From Oscillospiraceae bacterium (lineage in GTDB: Bacteria; Bacillota; Clostridia; Oscillospirales; Oscillospiraceae), in assembly GCA_028691385.1 (NCBI GenBank), contig JAQUZL010000027.1, forward strand, positions 1-17,843: a stretch of DNA of 17,843 bases, written 5' to 3'. Under the pieces are notes generated by a model that saw nothing but the letters and a program-made list of their open reading frames with translations, made no database searches and was not told where the DNA came from. Shown here piece after piece: positions 6,613-13,636 of this stretch. Position 1 is the stretch's first letter. Each line of letters starts with the position of its first letter. Made by a program: the position numbers and the translations under genes.

Positions 6613-9219
6613 TTACAGCATCTTTTTCAGCTCGTAGAGTATGTTCATGGCCTCGATGGGCGTGAGGGTTTCAATGGTAATGGATTCCAGCTTTTGGTGC
6701 AGCAGCGCGTCATTCATGCTGGCAAGGGACACCTGATCGTCTATCGTCTGCGCGGGCGCAGCGGCCGAGGCAGGCACGCTTCCGGACTCCAGCTCCTCCA
6801 GTATCTGCCGAGCGCGGGTGATGACCCGGTCAGGCAGTCCGGCGAGCTTGGCCACCTCCACGCCAAAGGACTGGTCTGCGCCGCCGGGAACGATTTTGCG
6901 CAGAAAAATGATGCCCTCCCGGCGCTTTTTGACCGATACATTGAAGTTCTTGACACGTTCGAGCTCCTGCTCCATGACGGTCAGCTCATGGTAGTGGGTG
7001 GCAAACAGCGTCTTTGCGCCCAGTCGGCGCGGGTCTGCGATGTACTCCAATACCGCCTTGGCGATGGCCATGCCGTCGAAGGTGGAGGTGCCGCGGCCAA
7101 TCTCATCGAGAATCAGCAGCGAGTCCTTGGTGGCATTTTTGAGAATTTCCGCCACCTCTGCCATTTCCACCATAAAGGTGGATTGTCCCGACGAAAGATC
7201 GTCCGACGCGCCGATGCGGGTGAAAATCCGGTCAACCACGCCGATGCGCGCTTCCCGGGCGGGGACAAACGAGCCGATCTGCGCCATCAGCGCAATGAGT
7301 GCCACCTGCCGCATATAGGTGGATTTACCGGCCATATTGGGACCAGTGATAATGGAAACTTGATGCCCCGGCGTGCCCAGCGTGGTATCGTTCGGCACAA
7401 AGAGCGCGTCCTTCAGCACCCGCTCCACCACCGGATGACGGCCGTCCACGATGTTCAGTTCGCCCGACAGATCAACCTCCGGGCGGCAGTAATTCTGACG
7501 CACCGCCACAAAAGCGAAGCTTGCCAGCACGTCGGCCACCGCCACAGCCTGCGCGGTGGCAAGAGCCCGCTGCGACGCCGCTGCAAGCGACAGGCGCAGT
7601 TCGGTGAACAGGTCGTATTCCAGCGCCACAATGCGATCCTTGGCGGTGAGAATGGTGTTTTCCAGCTCTTTTAGCTCCTGGGTGATATAGCGCTCGCCAT
7701 TCACCAGCGTCTGCTTGCGGATATAGGTTTCCGGCACCTGTCCCTTGAAGGCCTTGGACACCTCAATATAATAGCCGAACACGCGGGTATAGCCCACCTT
7801 CAGGCTCTTGATGCCGGTCTTTTCCCGCTCGCTGGCTTCCACAGAGGCCAGCATACCCTTGCCGCCGGACATCACATCATGCAGGCGGTCGACCTCGGCG
7901 TGATAGCCGGGGCGAATCATGCCGCCCTCGCGGACGGTAAAGGGCGGCTCGTCCACAATGGCGCGGTCGATGTGCGACTTGAGATCGTCCAGTGGATCAA
8001 GCGCCGCCTCCAGTGCGCGCAGCAGCGGTGCGTCCAGCCTGCCAAGCGCGGCCTTAATTTCCGGCAGTCGCGCGCAGCCTGCGCTCAGCGCAACAAGATC
8101 GCGGCAGTTGGCGGTGCCGGTGGAGATGCGCGCGATGACACGCTCAAGATCGGACACGTCACGCAGCATGAGAATCAGCTCTTCGCGCTCCATGGTTTTG
8201 CGAACCAGCTCGTCCACTGCGCCCAGTCGGCGGCCGATGGCAGCGGGCTGCAGCAGCGGCTTTTCCAGCCAAGAACGCAGCATCCGCGCGCCCATGGCGG
8301 TTTTTGTCTGGTCAAGCACCCACAACAGACTGCCGCGCTTTTCCTTGGCACGCATGGTTTCCGTCAGCTCCAAATTGCGTCGGGCGGTGAGATCCAGCGC
8401 CATGAAGCGGCCGGAGGTGTAAAATTCCAAGCCATGAATATGCGTTAAATCATTTTTTTCCAAATCGCGCAGCGCGCGCAGCAGCGCGCCGACGGCCGAA
8501 AGCGCGGCGTCGTTGCCCGCAAGACCCAATTCCTCCGGCGATTTTCCAAACTGCGCCGTGACAAGCGCCCGGCAGGCGTCAAGCGCAAACAGCGCATCTT
8601 CGCCGCGGTCGATGCAGGCGCCAAACCGGTCGGTCAGCGCCGAAAGCAGCGCCGGGGCGTCCTTTGCCTCGCCGCCCAGCAGCGCCTCGGTGGGCGCAAA
8701 ACGCCCCATTTCATTGATAACCGATTCCAGCGCGCCGCTGCCATCCATGACTGTGGCAAAGCACGCGCCGGTGGAAACATCGCAAAAGCCAAGCCCCCAC
8801 GCGCCGCCTTGGGCATAGGCGCAGGCAAAATAGTTGTTTTTTCCCTCGTCCAGCATGGAGCTTTCCGTAACCGTGCCGGGGGTGACAATGCGGATGATGT
8901 CGCGCTTCACAAGCCCTTTGGCCAGCGCAGGATCTTCCATCTGCTCGCAGATGGCGACCTTATAGCCCTTGGCGACCAGCCGGGCAACATAGCCCTCAGA
9001 GGAATGGAACGGCACGCCGCACATGGGAATTTTATCCTCGTCCGCCTTGTCCTTGGCGTGATCGCGCGAGGTCAGCGTGAGATCCAGCTCGCGCGACGCG
9101 GTTTTGGCGTCCTCGCCAAACATCTCATAGAAATCGCCAAGACGGAAAAACAGCAGGCAGTCCGGATTTTGCTGCTTAATTTGCAAATATTGCTGCATCA
9201 TGGGCGTGAGTTCCTGCAT
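6613..9219 (-). CDS. mutS: DNA mismatch repair protein MutS
   Basis: MutS recognises mismatches and small loops and recruits MutL in an ATP-dependent way. The 868-residue product, a usual MutS1 length, starts MQELTPMMQQYLQIKQQNPD and has the mismatch-contacting Phe-X-Glu in RLGDFYEMFGEDA (F30, E32). The connector, lever and clamp regions follow. The ATPase has Walker A GPNMAGKST (about 626-634), the STFMVEM signature region, Walker B LLILDEIGRGTSTFDG and the ATHYHELT loop. The ATG at 9217-9219 is chosen because it matches the family N-terminus and follows AGAGGAAACC. A longer in-frame start at 9312 lies inside miaB and is unlikely. miaB ends 22 nt upstream and the CPBP gene begins 13 nt downstream. 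Confidence 0.97.
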   Translation of the reverse strand: MQELTPMMQQYLQIKQQNPDCLLFFRLGDFYEMFGEDAKTASRELDLTLTSRDHAKDKADEDKIPMCGVPFHSSEGYVARLVAKGYKVAICEQMEDPALAKGLVKRDIIRIVTPGTVTESSMLDEGKNNYFACAYAQGGAWGLGFCDVSTGACFATVMDGSGALESVINEMGRFAPTEALLGGEAKDAPALLSALTDRFGACIDRGEDALFALDACRALVTAQFGKSPEELGLAGNDAALSAVGALLRALRDLEKNDLTHIHGLEFYTSGRFMALDLTARRNLELTETMRAKEKRGSLLWVLDQTKTAMGARMLRSWLEKPLLQPAAIGRRLGAVDELVRKTMEREELILMLRDVSDLERVIARISTGTANCRDLVALSAGCARLPEIKAALGRLDAPLLRALEAALDPLDDLKSHIDRAIVDEPPFTVREGGMIRPGYHAEVDRLHDVMSGGKGMLASVEASEREKTGIKSLKVGYTRVFGYYIEVSKAFKGQVPETYIRKQTLVNGERYITQELKELENTILTAKDRIVALEYDLFTELRLSLAAASQRALATAQAVAVADVLASFAFVAVRQNYCRPEVDLSGELNIVDGRHPVVERVLKDALFVPNDTTLGTPGHQVSIITGPNMAGKSTYMRQVALIALMAQIGSFVPAREARIGVVDRIFTRIGASDDLSSGQSTFMVEMAEVAEILKNATKDSLLILDEIGRGTSTFDGMAIAKAVLEYIADPRRLGAKTLFATHYHELTVMEQELERVKNFNVSVKKRREGIIFLRKIVPGGADQSFGVEVAKLAGLPDRVITRARQILEELESGSVPASAAAPAQTIDDQVSLASMNDALLHQKLESITIETLTPIEAMNILYELKKML

Positions 9220-9241
9220 AAAGGTTTCCTCTTTCTGCGTT

Positions 9242-10648
9242 TTATTCGGCCACCGTGCCGAGCAGCGACCAGGTGTTGGCGTCGGTAATGAAAATGCTGC
9301 AGTATTCGCCAATCAGCGCGTCCTCGCCGGGCAGGCGCACAAGGCGGCCACCCGCTGTGCGCGCGGTGAGCAGCTCACCGTCGCGGCCGTCAATCAGGCA
9401 GCGCAGGGTTTTGCCCACGTCCTGCCGACGCAGCGCGGCGGAAATTTCGTTTTGCCGGGCAACCAGCCGGTCAAAGTTTTGCTGTTTTTCCTCCTTGGAA
9501 ACGGGGTCGGGCATCGTGGCGGCCGGGGTGCCGCTGCGCGGAGAAAAGAGAAAGGTGAACAGTGCGTCATAGCGCACTGCTTCCATCAGCTTGAGCGTAT
9601 CTTCAAACTCTGCGGTGGTTTCGCCGGGAAAGCCCACAATGACGTCGGAGGTGAGCACCAAATCCGGCATCACGCTGCGAGCATAATCCACCAGCGCGCG
9701 ATACTGCGCGGCGGTATAGCCGCGATTCATGGCGGCAAGCACCCGGTCGTTGCCGGACTGAAAGGGCAGATGAATATGCTTTGCAATTTTCTCGTGGGAC
9801 GCCATCACGTCAAAGAGCTTTCTTGTGGCGTCCTTGGGGTGACTGGTCATGAAGCGGACAAGAAAATCGCCGGGCAGCTCGGCTACCTGCGCAAGCAGAT
9901 CCGAAAAGTCGATGGGCGCGTCCAGCCCCTTGCCGTAGGAGTTGACGTTTTGCCCCAAAAGGGTAATGTCGCGGCAGCCGCCGGAAATCAGCGCGCGCAC
10001 CTCCGCGAGGATGTCCTCCGGACGGCGGCTGCGCTCCCGGCCACGGACATAGGGCACGATGCAGTACGAGCAGAAATTGTTGCAGCCGTACATGACCGAC
10101 ACCCACGCTTTTTTCGGATTGTCGCGCAGCTGCGCAATGCCCTCGGCGATCGAACCGGGTACATCCTCGGTGACAAAGCTGCGCGCGCCGCCGCTGAGGA
10201 TACCGTAGAGCTGCTCGGGAAACGCCCACAGATGGTGCGGTGAGAACACGCCGTCCACATGGCGATAGCTGGTGCGAATGCGTTCCACCACGTGCGGCTC
10301 GCCCATCATGCAGCCGCAGAGGAAAATCTTCTGTTCCGGATGGCGGCGCTTGACGTGCACCAGCGCGCCCACATTGCCAAGTACGCGCTGCTCGGCGTGC
10401 TCGCGGATGGCGCAGGTGTTGATGACGACTAGCTCCGCGCCCTCGGCGGAGGGAAGAAAGCCGTAGCCTGCCTGCGCGAGCATCCCGCGGATGCGCTCGG
10501 AGTCGGCTTCATTTTGCTGGCAGCCGTAGGTGTCCACAAATGCGGCAGGCGTGACGCCGCGCGATTGCCAGTATTGGCGAATAAGGGCCAGAAAGCTTTG
10601 CTGGCGCGCCAGCGCGGCTTCGGAAATGACAGTCGTTTTTTGCTCCAA
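9242..10648 (-). CDS. miaB: tRNA-2-methylthio-N6-dimethylallyladenosine synthase MiaB (TTG start)
   Basis: MiaB is a radical-SAM methylthiotransferase that converts i6A37 to ms2i6A37 in tRNA. Counting from the TTG, the product has 468 residues. The N-terminal domain carries the three cluster cysteines in VDTYGCQQN (C43), VINTCAIRE (C79) and LCGCMMGE (C113). The radical-SAM triad is YGCNNFCSYCIVP (C189, C193, C196). A C-terminal TRAM-like domain ends the protein. The TTG at 10646-10648 is preceded by GGAGGT with 6 nt spacing and gives the usual family length. The nearest upstream in-frame ATG (10765) lies in the tandem repeats and would add 39 non-conserved residues. This is the first gene of the cluster. 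Confidence 0.95.
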   Translation of the reverse strand: MEQKTTVISEAALARQQSFLALIRQYWQSRGVTPAAFVDTYGCQQNEADSERIRGMLAQAGYGFLPSAEGAELVVINTCAIREHAEQRVLGNVGALVHVKRRHPEQKIFLCGCMMGEPHVVERIRTSYRHVDGVFSPHHLWAFPEQLYGILSGGARSFVTEDVPGSIAEGIAQLRDNPKKAWVSVMYGCNNFCSYCIVPYVRGRERSRRPEDILAEVRALISGGCRDITLLGQNVNSYGKGLDAPIDFSDLLAQVAELPGDFLVRFMTSHPKDATRKLFDVMASHEKIAKHIHLPFQSGNDRVLAAMNRGYTAAQYRALVDYARSVMPDLVLTSDVIVGFPGETTAEFEDTLKLMEAVRYDALFTFLFSPRSGTPAATMPDPVSKEEKQQNFDRLVARQNEISAALRRQDVGKTLRCLIDGRDGELLTARTAGGRLVRLPGEDALIGEYCSIFITDANTWSLLGTVAE

Positions 10649-10660
10649 TTGGGTACCTCC
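10646..10660 (-). promoter_or_regulatory. Ribosome binding site and TTG start of miaB
   Basis: On the minus strand GGAGGT is followed by ACCCAA and then TTG GAG CAA. This is the only well-placed binding site before the conserved MiaB sequence, so it fixes the non-ATG start. Confidence 0.8.
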
Positions 10661-10696
10661 GAACAGAATAATTTCATCACAAATCCATAATAATAT

Positions 10697-11028
10697 GCCA
10701 TCGGCGCATCCTGCGCCGCGGCTTAAAATTTCAAGCGCTTTGGCGCGGAGCGCCAAAATGCGCATATAATAACGACTTTGTCGTTTATATCATGATTTCA
10801 TCATGATATAATAGCCATCGGCGCATCCTGCGCCGCGGCGTAAAAGTTCAAGCGCTTTGGCGCAGAGCGCCAAAATGCGCATATAATAACGACTTTGTCG
10901 TTTATATCATGATTTCATCATGATATAATAGCCATCGGCGCATCCTGCGCCGCGGCTTAAAATCTCAAGCGCTTTGGCGCGGAGCGCCAAAATGCGCATA
11001 TAATAACGACTTTGTCGTTATTATATCA
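10697..11028. repeat. 117-bp-period tandem repeat array with nested hairpins (about 2.85 copies)
   Basis: Copy 1 spans 10697-10813, copy 2 10814-10930 and copy 3 10931 to about 11028 (89 matching bases, then a variant end). Each copy begins GCCATCGGCGCATCC. Each has four dyads: GGCGCA/TGCGCC, TTTGGCGC/GCGCCAAA with a 3-nt loop, AACGAC/GTCGTT, and in copies 1 and 2 TATATCATGA/TCATGATATA with loop TTTCA. Copies differ at only a few bases. Copies 2 and 3 are preceded by TGATATAATA, and copy 3 ends in its inverse TATTATATCA (11019-11028), so the unit resembles a small element with inverted ends. Before copy 1, 10671-10696 looks like a decayed remnant of the junction (ATTTCATCA retained). No open reading frame of substance lies inside. 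The array fills most of the gap between deoB and miaB. Confidence 0.92.
10998..11026. repeat. Extended perfect hairpin closing repeat copy 3
   Basis: The arms ATATAATAACGAC (10998-11010) and GTCGTTATTATAT (11014-11026) are perfect 13-bp complements around a TTT loop. In copies 1 and 2 the right arm is two bases shorter and continues into the junction dyad instead. No T-run follows on either strand, so it is not an ordinary terminator. Confidence 0.85.
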
Positions 11029-11048
11029 GCTTTGCCAACTTGTTTCAA
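11020..11048 (-). promoter_or_regulatory. Predicted sigma-A-type promoter for the miaB-mutS cluster
   Basis: On the minus strand TTGAAA (11048-11043) is followed by a 17-nt spacer and a perfect TATAAT (11025-11020). It lies just downstream of the deoB terminator and points into the tandem array. The start site would fall near 11013, in the loop of the 13-bp hairpin, giving a leader of about 365 nt before miaB. The -10 box is part of the array's terminal inverted repeat. Confidence 0.65.
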
Positions 11049-11050
11049 GG

Positions 11051-11087
11051 AAAAATCCCGTACTGCCGGTGGTCGGCAGTACGGGAT
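11051..11087 (-). terminator. Rho-independent terminator of deoB
   Basis: A perfect 14-bp stem, ATCCCGTACTGCCG (11055-11068) with CGGCAGTACGGGAT (11074-11087), encloses a 5-nt loop. On the minus strand it is followed by a run of T at 11055-11051 and begins 3 nt after the deoB stop. Confidence 0.92.
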
Positions 11088-11090
11088 TGA

Positions 11091-12254
11091 TTAGAGAATG
11101 GACTTGCCGATGCGCGGATGCGCCACGCCCAGCGCATGCAGAACCGTTGCGCCGATGTTGGCAAAGGTGTCCTGCGTGCCGGCATTGCGCGCGGCGATGT
11201 CCTTGTGCCACAAAAGTGCCGGGATATACTCGCGCGTGTGGTCGGTGCCGAGATAGGTGGGATCGCAGCCATGGTCGGCGGTGATGATGAGCAGGCCGTT
11301 TTCACGCGCCAGCGCGTCCATGATCCCCGGCAGCGCGCGGTCAACCTCCTCCAGTCCGGCAGCATAGCCGTCCGGATTGCGGCGATGCCCCCAAAGCTGG
11401 TCAAAGTCCAGAATGTTGCAGAACGTAAAACCGTCATTTTCTTTTGCGGCGGCCAGCGCCCGCTGCAGCCCGTCAGCGTCACTTTTGGTCTTAACGGTAT
11501 CGTCAAAGCCGCGACCGACAAAAATATCATAGGGCTTTCCGATAGAGTGCACCGGCACGCCCGCTTCATGCAGCGTTTCGGCAAAGGTCTTGACCGGCGG
11601 CAAGGTGGCGTAGTCATGGCGATTTGCGGTGCGGATGTACTGCCCCGGCGTGCCGATGTACGGCCGAGCAATGACGCGCCCCATGCCGATGTGCAGATCG
11701 TCAAACATCTGCCGGGCAATGGCGCAAAGCTCGTAAAGTCGGGGGACGGGGATAATCTCCTCGTGGGCTGCAATCTGGAACACGCTGTCGGCCGAGGTAT
11801 AGATGATGGGCCATCCGGTTTTGCGCTGCTGCTCGCCCAGCTCCTCGATGATTTTTGTGCCGGATTCGGCGCGGTTGCCAAGGATGCCGCCCACGCCGGT
11901 GCGGCGGATAAATTCGTCAATGATCTCCGGCGGGAAGCCGTCGGGGTAAACGTTAAACGGCCGCTCGGTGATGACGCCCATGATTTCCCAGTGACCGACA
12001 ATGGAATCCTTGCCGCGGGACATGGACGCGCAGCGGCAGTAGACCGCTTCGGGCGTTTCTCCACGAGAAAACTGGGTCATGCCATCCATGGAGCAAAGGC
12101 CAAGCTTGCGCAGATTGGGAATTTGCAGATCGGGATGGGTCTGTAAAACGTGGGGGACGGTGGCCGCGCCTGCGGAATTGTATTCGGCGGCGTCCGGCAA
12201 TGCGCCAACGCCGACAGAGTCAAGGAGCAACATCAAAACCTTTTGAAACTGCAT
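11091..12254 (-). CDS. deoB: Phosphopentomutase DeoB
   Basis: DeoB interconverts (deoxy)ribose 1-phosphate and 5-phosphate, feeding nucleoside sugars into central metabolism. The 387-residue product belongs to the alkaline phosphatase superfamily, with metal-site motifs LLLDSVGVGALPDA (D12), SADSVFQIAAHEE, DFDQLWGHRRNPDGY and ITADHGCDPTYLGTDHTREY. The active-site loop reads GKDSIVGHWEIMG, so the residue aligned with the phosphorylated Thr85 of the Bacillus cereus enzyme is Ser84. The ATG at 12252-12254 follows AGGAGGGA at 12262-12269. The gene seems monocistronic, with its own promoter and terminator. No deoxynucleoside phosphorylase or deoC is in view, so the usual catabolic partners must be elsewhere. 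Confidence 0.96.
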   Translation of the reverse strand: MQFQKVLMLLLDSVGVGALPDAAEYNSAGAATVPHVLQTHPDLQIPNLRKLGLCSMDGMTQFSRGETPEAVYCRCASMSRGKDSIVGHWEIMGVITERPFNVYPDGFPPEIIDEFIRRTGVGGILGNRAESGTKIIEELGEQQRKTGWPIIYTSADSVFQIAAHEEIIPVPRLYELCAIARQMFDDLHIGMGRVIARPYIGTPGQYIRTANRHDYATLPPVKTFAETLHEAGVPVHSIGKPYDIFVGRGFDDTVKTKSDADGLQRALAAAKENDGFTFCNILDFDQLWGHRRNPDGYAAGLEEVDRALPGIMDALARENGLLIITADHGCDPTYLGTDHTREYIPALLWHKDIAARNAGTQDTFANIGATVLHALGVAHPRIGKSIL

Positions 12255-12278
12255 GAAAAAATCCCTCCTGTTTCAGAT

Positions 12279-12315
12279 TGCGGCGCGCAGCAGCCCGGTG
12301 CAGAAATGCGCCGCA
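12279..12315 (-). promoter_or_regulatory. GC-rich leader hairpin upstream of deoB
   Basis: Perfect 8-bp arms TGCGGCGC (12279-12286) and GCGCCGCA (12308-12315) enclose 21 nt. The structure lies between the predicted transcription start (about 12325) and the deoB ribosome binding site. No T-run follows, so it is not a terminator. It matches no riboswitch class recognised by eye. Confidence 0.45.
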
Positions 12316-12331
12316 TCGGTAGATTGCGTTC

Positions 12332-12360
12332 ATTATAGCGCGCAGCGCGAAAAAACACAA
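12332..12360 (-). promoter_or_regulatory. Predicted promoter of deoB
   Basis: On the minus strand TTGTGT (12360-12355), a 17-nt spacer and a perfect TATAAT (12337-12332). The spacer contains a small dyad CGCGC/GCGCG (12339-12349) that could be an operator or chance in GC-rich DNA. Confidence 0.65.
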
Positions 12361-12408
12361 ATAGGAAAATGTTCACAAACTGTTTTCCATTTGCTTTGCC
12401 GGGCGTCG

Positions 12409-12437
12409 TTGCAAACCATTTTCCAATATGGTAAACT
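12409..12437 (+). promoter_or_regulatory. Predicted promoter of the SurA-like/lipid kinase unit
   Basis: TTGCAA (12409-12414), a 17-nt spacer and TAAACT (12432-12437), 29 nt before the ATG. It is divergent from the deoB promoter. Confidence 0.5.
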
Positions 12438-12466
12438 GAAACAGAATTCGAAAAAGGAGCATACAC

Positions 12467-13636
12467 ATGCAGAGCAATATACAGCCGGACTATTCCGGAA
12501 AGCGCGCCATAACCGCGCGCAGCAAACGGCAGATCATTGTTTTGGCGGTGCTGTTGGCTGCGGTGATCGTGGCAGGCGTGGCGGCAATTGTCAGGCGCGC
12601 GCCCGCGCAGGCGCCCGGCAGCGACACCGTGGTGGCGACCTGCGCAGATCGGCAGATCACGAACCGGGCGTTCGCCTACTATTTTTGGACGGAATATTTT
12701 TACATTTTGAACAACGCGTCCAACGTGCCGGAGGGACTCTCAAACCTTTCCTCGCAGAGGTATGACGAAACCAGAACCTGGCAGGATTATGTCATGGAGC
12801 AGGCTTCGGACACCCTGTCCCAGACGCTGGCGCTGGTCGCGCGCGCGCAGCAGGAAGGCTTTTCGCTGCCGCAATCCAGGCAGCAGGAGCTGGACGCGCT
12901 GCCGGAAACACTGGCGGAAAATGCCGCGCAGTATGGCTTCACTGACGAGGCCGGCAACGCCGATGTGGATGGGTATCTCGCCGAGAGCTTCGGCGCGGGC
13001 GCTACGCAGGCGACGTTTTTGCAGTATATGACCGACGCGTATCTGGCCGCTGCGTACTCTGATGCGCTGTTTTACAGCGCGGCGTTTTCCGAAGCGGAAG
13101 TGGAGGCCTATTATGACAGCTTTGCGGCAGATTATGAAAGCGACGGCGTGGAGAAAACGGACACCTATCTCGCATCCGTCTATGATCTTTGCCTGACTGT
13201 GACGGGCAGCGAAGAAGCGGCCTATGCTGCGGCCGAGCAGGAGGCCGCGCGGCTTTTGCAAAGCTGGGACGGCAGCGCGGAGGGCTTTGCCGCACTGGAA
13301 AACGACGCTGCGCTGCAAGCGGCGTTTGCGCGCTATCCCGATCTGCACGCGGGGCAGCTGGACGCCGCGCTGGACGCTTGGATTTTTGACGCGGCGCGCG
13401 CGCCCGGCGACACGGCGGTGCTGCGCGCGGCAGACGGCGTGCATTTGCTCTACTTCGTGGGTGGCAGCGACCATCCGCAATGGTATGAGCGGGCGCTGTC
13501 GGATTTGCGCTATGAGAACTATATCAGTGCGCTGCGCGAGATGGTGGAGGGCAGCGGTTTTACCTTTGACAGCAATCAGTTGGCGCTGTATCAGCCGGGC
13601 AATTTCACCATTGAAAATCAGGGGGCGAAGCCATGA
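12467..13636 (+). CDS. Membrane-anchored SurA/PrsA-like (parvulin-related) protein
   Basis: The 389-residue product has a short basic cytoplasmic N-terminus (residues 1-22), one membrane segment at about 23-42 (IIVLAVLLAAVIVAGVAAIV) and an extracytoplasmic remainder. No lipobox Cys follows, so it looks like a signal anchor. Residues about 55-230 are helical and Ala/Gln/Glu-rich, like SurA N-terminal chaperone domains. Residues about 235-345 resemble a divergent parvulin fold, with WIFDAARAPGDTAVLRAADG then VHLLYFVGG matching the end of such domains. Typical parvulin catalytic residues are not recognisable, so a chaperone role is more likely than isomerase activity. AAGGAG at 12454-12459 sets the start. 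The stop overlaps the lipid kinase start by 4 bp (ATGA). Exact function is unknown. Confidence 0.7.
   Translation: MQSNIQPDYSGKRAITARSKRQIIVLAVLLAAVIVAGVAAIVRRAPAQAPGSDTVVATCADRQITNRAFAYYFWTEYFYILNNASNVPEGLSNLSSQRYDETRTWQDYVMEQASDTLSQTLALVARAQQEGFSLPQSRQQELDALPETLAENAAQYGFTDEAGNADVDGYLAESFGAGATQATFLQYMTDAYLAAAYSDALFYSAAFSEAEVEAYYDSFAADYESDGVEKTDTYLASVYDLCLTVTGSEEAAYAAAEQEAARLLQSWDGSAEGFAALENDAALQAAFARYPDLHAGQLDAALDAWIFDAARAPGDTAVLRAADGVHLLYFVGGSDHPQWYERALSDLRYENYISALREMVEGSGFTFDSNQLALYQPGNFTIENQGAKP

Noticed and set aside
10649..10765. Longer MiaB N-terminus from an upstream ATG
   Set aside because: The extra 39 codons lie in the tandem repeat, are not MiaB-like and lack a ribosome binding site; the TTG with GGAGGT is better.
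10998..11026. Second terminator for deoB
   Set aside because: The 13-bp hairpin has no T-run after it on either strand, and the real terminator lies at 11051-11087.
10697..11028. CRISPR array
   Set aside because: Repeat units are 117 bp with no unique spacers between them and no cas genes nearby; the whole period is conserved.
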